A DNA stretch of 9,846 bases, taken from the NCBI GenBank assembly GCA_003135495.1, contig PLBX01000547.1, positions 5,320 through 15,165 on the forward strand, given 5' to 3'. The notes beneath the pieces were generated by a model, which worked only from the letters and a program-made list of their open reading frames with translations, had not been told where the DNA came from and did not search any database. The position numbers were made by a program, and so were the translations under genes. The stretch's first letter is position 1. Each line of letters opens with the position of its first letter. Source of the stretch: Acidobacteriaceae bacterium (GTDB lineage Bacteria; Acidobacteriota; Terriglobia; Terriglobales; Acidobacteriaceae). Of the stretch, positions 5,197-9,846 are shown piece after piece.

Positions 5197-5892
5197 ATGA
5201 GCCATCTAACAACTTTTCAATCTGAATTTATCGAAAGCGTGCTTCGCCTCAAACCGCGAGTCGCCACCTTCGACTGCGACGGGACGCTCTGGTCGGTTGA
5301 CGCAGGCGAAGGCTTTTTCTCGTGGGAATTGGAAAACAAATTTGTGCCGAACGAGATCGCCTCCTGGGCGCGTCAACGTTATGCCGATTACAAAGCCGGC
5401 AAAGTTCCCGAAGACGTAATGTGCGGAGAGATGGTGAAGTTGCATCGCGGTCTTCGCGAAGAAGTCGTGCAGGCTGCCTGTGACGCATTTTTTGCGCAAT
5501 CTGTCGCGCCTCACATTTTTGCGGAGATGAGGGAATTGGTGCGACGGCTGCTCGAGTCGGAATGCGAGGTGTGGGCCGTGTCTTCTTCCAATCAGTGGAT
5601 CATTCGCTCCGCGATGCGCAGCTTCGGCGTTCCGCAGAATCGAATCCTCTCGGCGGAAACGTCGGTGGAGGACGGGATTATCAGCGACCGTCTTGTTCGA
5701 GTTCCTAGCGGCCCGGGCAAGTCGGAAGCGATTCGATCAATGCTGAACTCAACCCCGGATTGTGCTTTTGGCAATGCGATCTGGGATCGCGAAATGCTCG
5801 CGATGTCAGAACACCCATTCGTAATCAATCCCAATCCCGATTTAAAAGCGATTGCGAACACCAGCGGCTGGCCTGTGTACCAACCTGAGTGA
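5197..5892 (+). CDS. HAD-superfamily subclass IB phosphatase (SerB-like)
   Basis: A 231-residue cytosolic phosphomonoesterase. Motif I is ATFDCDGTLW (23-32) with nucleophile D26 and acid/base D28. A helical cap follows (about 40-110). Motif II is AVSSSNQ (127-133), motif III is K175 in SGPGKSEAIR, and motif IV is FGNAIWDREML (191-201) with D197. Motif IV has Asn193 where SerB has the first Asp of GDxxxD; D197 is kept, and this variant occurs in a sub-branch of SerB-like hydrolases, so the protein is probably active. Candidate substrates are phosphoserine and other small phosphate esters; the sequence does not settle which. The gene lies 28 nt after the MocA-like gene with its own likely promoter, and is convergent with the DinB gene across 50 nt that contain no clear terminator. 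Confidence 0.85.
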   Translation: MSHLTTFQSEFIESVLRLKPRVATFDCDGTLWSVDAGEGFFSWELENKFVPNEIASWARQRYADYKAGKVPEDVMCGEMVKLHRGLREEVVQAACDAFFAQSVAPHIFAEMRELVRRLLESECEVWAVSSSNQWIIRSAMRSFGVPQNRILSAETSVEDGIISDRLVRVPSGPGKSEAIRSMLNSTPDCAFGNAIWDREMLAMSEHPFVINPNPDLKAIANTSGWPVYQPE

Positions 5893-5942
5893 AGCGCTGT
5901 CGAAATATCCTTGCTCGGGAAAGTTTAAGTTACTTGCGCCGA

Positions 5943-6446
5943 TTAAAATCCCAGGGTGTCGTCGGCTGACGGCCCGTAAGTCGCGGGGACGGGTTTTTCA
6001 TTCAATCGCAGATAAACACCGAGTTGCGCGCGATGGTGGACCAAATGATTGAGAAACATTTGCCGGTAAGCCAGAAAGCGCGTTCCGCTGAAAATTGGCT
6101 TGCCCCCGAAACTCAGCTTCCAAGGCTGCGTCCAGGCTTCATCTGAAGTGTTTTGAAGCGCGGTGCGGACCTTCGCCGCGCCTTCATCAAGGGCGCCCAC
6201 CAATTGCCGCGTCGACTCAAAGGGGAGCGGCTTCATGCTGGACTTCGAGAAATCAAGTTCCGGAGTAGTGAGAATCGTAAGCCCGAAGCCGGCCAACTGC
6301 GCTACGTGAGGCGCGAGCTTATTCATCGGCATAGACTTCGGATGCGGCTTAAAATCCGGCTTGTCTTCGGGGACGCGTTCCAGCATGGTGCGAGTTTTTT
6401 TGATTTCTTCGTCGAATTCGGAAAGAAGAAGTTCGTTGATCTGCAT
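5943..6446 (-). CDS. DinB-family four-helix metal-binding protein
   Basis: A 167-residue protein of the DinB/YfiT-like (DUF1993/DUF664-type) superfamily, helical bundles that bind a divalent metal through three histidines. Candidate ligands are H47 in NKLAPHVAQLAG and H134 and H138 in FLNHLVHHRAQLGVYLRLN; this last block is the hallmark of the family. Some members are bacillithiol- or mycothiol-dependent transferases; most, including this one, have no assigned reaction. The ATG is preceded by GGAGAAA at about 4 nt and by a perfect TATAAT on the minus strand at 6466-6471. It is a monocistronic gene between a convergent HAD gene and a divergent hicB. Confidence 0.9.
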   Translation of the reverse strand: MQINELLLSEFDEEIKKTRTMLERVPEDKPDFKPHPKSMPMNKLAPHVAQLAGFGLTILTTPELDFSKSSMKPLPFESTRQLVGALDEGAAKVRTALQNTSDEAWTQPWKLSFGGKPIFSGTRFLAYRQMFLNHLVHHRAQLGVYLRLNEKPVPATYGPSADDTLGF

Positions 6447-6465
6447 GGGTTTCTCCGGGATAACG

Positions 6466-6471
6466 ATTATA
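6466..6471 (-). promoter_or_regulatory. -10 box (TATAAT) of the DinB-family gene
   Basis: Reading the minus strand, a perfect TATAAT ends 19 nt before the ATG at 6446. This leaves a short leader of about 13 nt that contains the CGGAGAAA ribosome-binding site. No good -35 match is seen at 16-18 nt. Confidence 0.5.
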
Positions 6472-6531
6472 AGCTTCCCGCAGTTGATTTCGACCGCAAC
6501 CTAGCTCCACCGGTGATGAAGGCTAGCAGAG

Positions 6532-6537
6532 TATAAT
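6532..6537 (+). promoter_or_regulatory. -10 box (TATAAT) of the hicB-hicA operon
   Basis: A perfect TATAAT ends 13 nt before ATG 6551, predicting transcription from about 6544. This excludes the in-frame TTG at 6539 as the start codon, since it would lie upstream of the transcript. The -35 region is not recognisable, which may mean an activator-dependent or autorepressed promoter, as is common for toxin-antitoxin operons. Confidence 0.5.
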
Positions 6538-6550
6538 CTTGCGCAGAGAT

Positions 6551-6763
6551 ATGCTAGAAACTGAGATCATTTTCTCCGTCCAGGAGTCGCCCGAGGGAGG
6601 CTATGAAGCCCGTGCGCTCGGCCACTCCATTTTTACTCAGGCCGACGCCATGGATGAATTAAAACTAAACGTAAGGGAGGCGGTGCGCTGTCACTTCGAC
6701 GAAGGTAAGGCGCCGCCGATAATTCGCCTGCATTCGGTGAAAGACGAGGTCATTTCTGCTTGA
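6551..6763 (+). CDS. hicB: HicB-family antitoxin (DUF1902-like)
   Basis: A 70-residue protein with the compact beta-alpha fold of HicB-type antitoxins: EIIFSVQESPEGGYEARALG, then SIFTQADAMDELKLNVREAV and RCHFDE. In these modules HicB binds and neutralises HicA and often represses the operon. There is no separate C-terminal DNA-binding domain (the protein ends shortly after PPIIRLHSVKDEVISA), so autoregulation through a ribbon-helix-helix or HTH is not evident. The stop overlaps the hicA start (TTGA), giving translational coupling. Order is antitoxin first, the reverse of the classical hicAB arrangement but usual for this subtype. Confidence 0.85.
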   Translation: MLETEIIFSVQESPEGGYEARALGHSIFTQADAMDELKLNVREAVRCHFDEGKAPPIIRLHSVKDEVISA

Positions 6764-6994
6764 GGTTACCTCGTGATCTTTCTGGTCACGAACTCATCAG
6801 ACTGCTGCAGCGGTACGGCTACGAACGCACTCGACAAGTGGGCAGTCACATTCGATTGCGGTCGAGCGCACCATTTGACAGTCCCGGATCATCGCGGTCT
6901 GCGGTTAGGCACCCTCAGCGCAATACTTTCCGATGTTGCAACCTACCTGGGCATTGAACGCTCGAAATTGGAACAAGAGCTTTTCGGGCCTTGA
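6760..6994 (+). pseudogene. hicA: HicA-family mRNA interferase toxin, split by a +1 frameshift
   Basis: HicA toxins are small double-stranded-RNA-binding-fold ribonucleases that cleave mRNA. The first frame starts at TTG 6760, overlapping the hicB stop by 4 nt, and reads RLPRDLSGHELIRLLQRYGY, then ERTRQVGSHIRLRSS, including the catalytic His30 in GSH. After the AGC codon at about 6865-6867 the family sequence jumps to the next frame: HHLTVPDHRGLRLGTLSAIL, then SDVATYLGIERSKLEQELFG to TGA 6994. Removing one base near 6868 restores a complete 77-residue HicA with nothing missing. As written the toxin would be truncated after the active-site strand with a foreign tail and is probably inactive. 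A sequencing or assembly error is possible. Confidence 0.85.
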
Positions 6995-6999
6995 TCTCG

Positions 7000-7005
7000 T
7001 AAAAT
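7000..7005 (+). promoter_or_regulatory. Possible -10 box for gpmI
   Basis: TAAAAT (5 of 6 to TATAAT) lies 6 nt after the hicA stop and 49 nt before the gpmI ATG. No matching -35 is seen at 16-18 nt. A GGAG at 7037-7040 is rather far (14 nt) from the ATG. Weak evidence on its own. Confidence 0.3.
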
Positions 7006-7054
7006 TTTCTGTGCGAACCATCAATAACTAACGCTTGGAGCCAGTAGCGAATTT

Positions 7055-8671
7055 ATGCCGCGTCCAAAACCTCTTGTTCTTATCATTCTTGATGGCTGGG
7101 GATATCGAGCCGAAACCAAGGCTAATGCCATCGCTTTGGCGAATAAGCCGATCTATGACCGTCTACTGCGCGAATACCCCAACACGCTGATTCACACCAG
7201 CGGGCGATATGTCGGATTGCCTGAAGGGCAAATGGGGAATAGCGAAGTCGGGCATCTAAATATGGGCGCTGGCCGTATCGTGCACATGGATATCACGCGC
7301 ATCGATCTCATGATTCGGAATGGGGAATTTTTCTCGCATCCGGTGCTGGTTGATGCGATGAAGAGAGCGCGCACTGGCGGCCACAAATTGCACTTGTTTG
7401 GCTTGTTGTCGGATGGCGGAGTGCATTCGCGGCAAGAACATTTGTACGCGCTGCTGAAGATGGCGAAGCAACAAGGTGTCGATCGCGTCTTCGTGCATGC
7501 CTTCGTGGATGGGCGGGATACGCTGCCCACCAACGGCGCCGGCTATCTCGAACAACTGCAGCAGAAGATGCGCGAATACAACTCCGGCAAGATTGCGTCA
7601 GTAAGCGGGCGCTACTATGCAATGGATCGCGACCGTCGATGGGAACGCATTGCGAAAGCCTACAGCGCCATGGTCGATGGCAAAGCCGAGGGCGGAACCT
7701 CCGCTGACCCTGTTCAGGCGATGAAAGGATCGTACAACAAAGACGTCACGGACGAGTTTGTGGTGCCGTTCGTTTGTACTGACAATCGCGGCGAGGCGTT
7801 GGCTACTATCGGCGACGACGACTCCTGTATCTGCTTCAACTTCCGCGCTGATCGCGTGCGTCAGATCACGCGCGCGCTGTGCCGCAACAGCGGGTTGAAC
7901 GAAAAGGGCGGCAGCGATTTGCCGGGCGCGGCCGATCTGGACGCGACCATCCCACGTGATCGCTCACCTAAGAATCTGAAATACGTTTGCATGACTCGCT
8001 ACGATAAAAACTTCGATCTTCCCGTGGTGATTCCACCAGAGTCGATGGCGAACATTTTGGCGAATGTCATGGGCGGACTCAATATGCGCAATCTTCGCGT
8101 CGCTGAAACCGAAAAATACGCGCACGTGACTTACTTTTTTAACGGTGGAGTGGAACAGCCATTCCCCGGAGAAGATCGCGTGATGATTCCGTCGCCAAAG
8201 GTCGCGACCTATGATCTGAAGCCGGAGATGAGCGCGGCGGGCATAGCCGACGCCGTAGTAAAGGCCACGAATGACGGGACCTTCGACGTCATGATTGTGA
8301 ACTTCGCGAATGCTGACATGGTCGGACACTCGGGCAAAATCGAGCCCACCATTAAAGCGGTCGAAACCGTCGACGCTTGCCTCGGGCAGATTGAAAAAGC
8401 GGTGCGGGCAAAAGGGGGAGCCATGCTGATTACGGCGGATCACGGCAACGCGGAGATGATGATTGATCCAGCGACGGGTGGGCCGCACACGGCGCACACG
8501 ACGAATCCGGTGCCGTTTATAGTGATTGCCGAGAATTCAAAACAATACACGCTGAAGCCGAACGGTTCGCTGCGTGATATTTCTCCCACGATGCTTGGCA
8601 TGCTTGGAATTGATGAGCCGAAAGAAATGACGGGCACCGACCTGCGAGTCAAGAATCGGGCGATCGGGTGA
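7055..8671 (+). CDS. gpmI: 2,3-bisphosphoglycerate-independent phosphoglycerate mutase
   Basis: Interconverts 3-phosphoglycerate and 2-phosphoglycerate in glycolysis and gluconeogenesis; cytosolic, Mn-dependent, alkaline phosphatase superfamily. All expected active-site elements are present: metal ligand D13 (ILDGWG), phosphoserine nucleophile S63 in [18 protein letters not shown]123, the HAFVDGRDT block (148-156), R186 and D191 in [15 protein letters not shown] (263-267), K354, D421 and H425 in NADMVGH, D462-H463 in TADHGN and H481. Length is 538 against about 510-515 usually. The excess is a polar insert around residues 280-305 between FRADR and KYVCMTRYD. The ATG start gives the family N-terminus directly. 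The stop overlaps the GTG of the next gene by 4 nt, so the two are translationally coupled. Confidence 0.97.
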   Translation: MPRPKPLVLIILDGWGYRAETKANAIALANKPIYDRLLREYPNTLIHTSGRYVGLPEGQMGNSEVGHLNMGAGRIVHMDITRIDLMIRNGEFFSHPVLVDAMKRARTGGHKLHLFGLLSDGGVHSRQEHLYALLKMAKQQGVDRVFVHAFVDGRDTLPTNGAGYLEQLQQKMREYNSGKIASVSGRYYAMDRDRRWERIAKAYSAMVDGKAEGGTSADPVQAMKGSYNKDVTDEFVVPFVCTDNRGEALATIGDDDSCICFNFRADRVRQITRALCRNSGLNEKGGSDLPGAADLDATIPRDRSPKNLKYVCMTRYDKNFDLPVVIPPESMANILANVMGGLNMRNLRVAETEKYAHVTYFFNGGVEQPFPGEDRVMIPSPKVATYDLKPEMSAAGIADAVVKATNDGTFDVMIVNFANADMVGHSGKIEPTIKAVETVDACLGQIEKAVRAKGGAMLITADHGNAEMMIDPATGGPHTAHTTNPVPFIVIAENSKQYTLKPNGSLRDISPTMLGMLGIDEPKEMTGTDLRVKNRAIG

Positions 8672-8693
8672 TCGGGCCATCTGGTCATCTAAA
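8654..8693 (+). repeat. Degenerate octamer tandem repeat across the gpmI/dehydrogenase junction
   Basis: AATCGGGC (8654-8661), GATCGGGT (8662-8669), GATCGGGC (8670-8677), CATCTGGT (8678-8685) and CATCTAAA (8686-8693) form five consecutive 8-nt units of pattern NATCNGGN, decaying to the right. An inverted ATCGCCCGAT at 8700-8709 is perfectly complementary to 8655-8664. The array spans the last codons of gpmI and the first of the next gene. Confidence 0.6.
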
Positions 8694-9699
8694 ATCAACA
8701 TCGCCCGATCCTCCCATTCGCATTCTTATTTTTGTACGCCATCCTTTTGATCAATGGAACGCACCGGTCTGGTTTCCAACGCGCTTGCAACAAGAATTTC
8801 CTGGTGTTGAGGTTGTAAACCTTCCCGATTACGAGCTCGTGGACAAAGAAATAGTGGATGCCAAGATTGTCATCGCATGGTCGATAAAGCCTGCACAGAT
8901 CGCCGCGGCGAAGAAGCTGACATGGATTCATTCTCCAGCAGCCGCAGTTCATCAATTGATGTTTCCGGAACTGATAAACAGCGAAATTATTCTTACCAAC
9001 GCGCGCGAGGTGCATGGGCCAGTCGTCGCGGAGCATGTCATGGCGCTCATCTTTGCGCTCGCGAAAAAAATCCCGGCCTCCACACTGCTTCAACAAAAAC
9101 ACGTTTGGGGCCAGCAGATTTTATGGGACGAACTGCCGCGAATCCGAGAAGTCGCTGGTGCAACTCTCGGCATGATCGGTCTCGGCAGTATCGGGCGACC
9201 GGTTGTGAAGAGCGCAAAAGCATTGGGCATGCGAGTTATCGCGGTGCGCGAGCATCCGGAAAAAGGAAGCGAAGGCGCCGATGAAGTCGTCGGGCCAAGT
9301 CAAATTGACGAGATTTTTCGCCGATCGGACTACATAGTTCTGGCAGCGCCCGTTACGGAAAGCACCAAGGCAATCGCGAACGTCGAGCGACTGGCACTTA
9401 TGAAATCCGATGCTTGTCTTATCAACGTAGGGCGGGGACCGCTGGTGGACGAGAACGCCCTATCCGCTGCCCTGCGTGGGAAGAAAATTGGCGGCGCCGC
9501 GATCGATGTGTTTCTGAAGGAGCCGCTAAGCGCCGATTCTCCGCTGTGGGACGTTCCGAATCTTCTAATCACTCCGCACACCGCGGCACTGACCGACAAA
9601 TTATGGGAGCGCCATCACGCGCTATTCTCGGCGAATCTGCGGCGATATCTGGCGGGTGAGTCGTTGCTTGCAGTTGTGGATAAGACCAAAGGTTACTAA
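8668..9699 (+). CDS. D-2-hydroxyacid dehydrogenase, NAD(P)-binding
   Basis: A 343-residue oxidoreductase of the D-isomer-specific 2-hydroxyacid dehydrogenase family, which interconverts 2-hydroxy and 2-keto acids (glyoxylate/hydroxypyruvate reductase, phosphoglycerate dehydrogenase and relatives). The nucleotide-binding motif is [11 protein letters not shown] (168-178). After the second strand the sequence is AVREHPEKG with R194 instead of the Asp typical of NAD enzymes, hinting at NADP. The catalytic triad is complete: R256 in [11 protein letters not shown]285 in DVFLKEPL and H304 in TPHTAA. There is no C-terminal ACT domain, so it is not a classical SerA. The GTG start overlaps the gpmI stop (GTGA). 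The first 16 or so residues ([10 protein letters not shown]...) come from the octamer repeat and look non-homologous, so the true start could be later, but no ATG, GTG or TTG lies close to the IRILIFV strand. Substrate is unassigned. Confidence 0.92.
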   Translation: MIGPSGHLKSTSPDPPIRILIFVRHPFDQWNAPVWFPTRLQQEFPGVEVVNLPDYELVDKEIVDAKIVIAWSIKPAQIAAAKKLTWIHSPAAAVHQLMFPELINSEIILTNAREVHGPVVAEHVMALIFALAKKIPASTLLQQKHVWGQQILWDELPRIREVAGATLGMIGLGSIGRPVVKSAKALGMRVIAVREHPEKGSEGADEVVGPSQIDEIFRRSDYIVLAAPVTESTKAIANVERLALMKSDACLINVGRGPLVDENALSAALRGKKIGGAAIDVFLKEPLSADSPLWDVPNLLITPHTAALTDKLWERHHALFSANLRRYLAGESLLAVVDKTKGY

Positions 9700-9756
9700 T
9701 TCCAGACGCGATGTAGCGCGGGCATTTCCGCCGTCCCCTATATCGCACTCGTTAAC

Positions 9757-9783
9757 CACGAAGGGCACTAAGGTCCACCAAGG
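9757..9783 (+). repeat. Three CACNAAGG repeats upstream of the last gene
   Basis: CACGAAGG (9757-9764), CACTAAGG (9766-9773) and CACCAAGG (9776-9783) recur at 9- and 10-nt steps, preceded by GTTAAC. The third copy runs into the AGGGAG that serves as ribosome-binding site of the gene at 9795. Strings of this kind (AACCACNAAGG...) occur in intergenic regions of many soil bacteria as I recall; function unknown. Confidence 0.6.
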
Positions 9784-9794
9784 GAGTGTTGGGT

Positions 9795-9846
9795 ATGACT
9801 ACGGCGACCGCTAATCCGACAATGACTGGCCAAGAGATTATTGATC
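9795..9846 (+). CDS. Start of an unidentified gene, cut by the window end
   Basis: An ATG preceded by AGGGAG (9781-9786, 8 nt spacing) opens a frame that stays open to the end of the window: MTTATANPTMTGQEIID. Seventeen codons are too few to recognise a family. A second ATG at codon 10 (MTGQEIID) might be the real start, but the ribosome-binding site favours the first. It lies 95 nt after the hydroxyacid dehydrogenase stop; no terminator is visible between them. Confidence 0.6.
   Translation, partial: MTTATANPTMTGQEIID

Noticed and set aside
6539..6550. TTG start for HicB
   Set aside because: It is only 1 nt after a perfect TATAAT, so it would not be in the transcript; ATG 6551 fits.
5660..9699. 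A dedicated serine or glycerate pathway cluster (SerB-like HAD, GpmI, SerA-like dehydrogenase)
   Set aside because: Only GpmI and the dehydrogenase are coupled; the HAD gene is separated by a minus-strand gene and a toxin-antitoxin pair, so the grouping is probably coincidental.
1..9846. CRISPR array, tRNA, rRNA or insertion-sequence transposase
   Set aside because: No spaced identical repeats of CRISPR size, no tRNA-like cloverleaf or rRNA stretch, and no transposase motif were noticed; tRNA absence was judged by eye only.

Overview
The window reads as chromosomal DNA from a soil-type bacterium, most likely an Acidobacteriota member. This rests on the overall look of the proteins (ECF42-type sigma factor with a DGPF partner, DedA-rhodanese fusion, small DinB protein, HicB/HicA pair), moderately high GC, and several short intergenic repeat types I associate with that phylum. 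It is an inference; no rRNA or other phylogenetic marker is present.

Layout. Bases 1-289 are non-coding and hold a fold-back inverted-repeat element (41-189). From 290 to 3429 four genes lie on the minus strand. Read in their own direction they are a beta-hydroxyacid dehydrogenase, a carboxymuconolactone decarboxylase-family protein, a YCII/DGPF-family protein and an ECF sigma factor with a long C-terminal extension. The last two are 9 nt apart and form a recognised ECF42-type pair. A REP-like double hairpin (2413-2525) sits between the first two. From 3493 a divergent plus-strand run begins: a DedA membrane protein fused to a rhodanese domain, a MocA/MobA-like nucleotidyltransferase and a SerB-like HAD phosphatase. 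A minus-strand DinB-like gene follows (5943-6446). Next come a plus-strand HicB antitoxin and a frameshifted HicA toxin, then phosphoglycerate mutase GpmI overlapping by 4 nt with a D-2-hydroxyacid dehydrogenase. The first 17 codons of another gene close the window at 9795.

How the genes fit together. The sigma/DGPF pair is a regulatory module whose targets are not visible. GpmI and the 2-hydroxyacid dehydrogenase are translationally coupled and may share a transcript. The rest look like independent housekeeping or accessory genes, several with their own promoters; two of those promoters place the predicted start site on or next to the ATG, suggesting leaderless mRNAs.

Most notable points. 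(1) The DedA-rhodanese frame carries a TGA exactly two codons after the catalytic rhodanese Cys. The frame stays open and rhodanese-like for 52 more codons to a TAA, and a hairpin lies just after the TGA. This is either a fresh nonsense mutation or a selenocysteine site. (2) hicA is split by a single-base +1 shift. (3) Several repeat families (fold-back, REP-like, heptamer, octamer, CACNAAGG) occupy the gaps. I found no complete new multi-gene system; the TGA-containing rhodanese is the best candidate for something undescribed.
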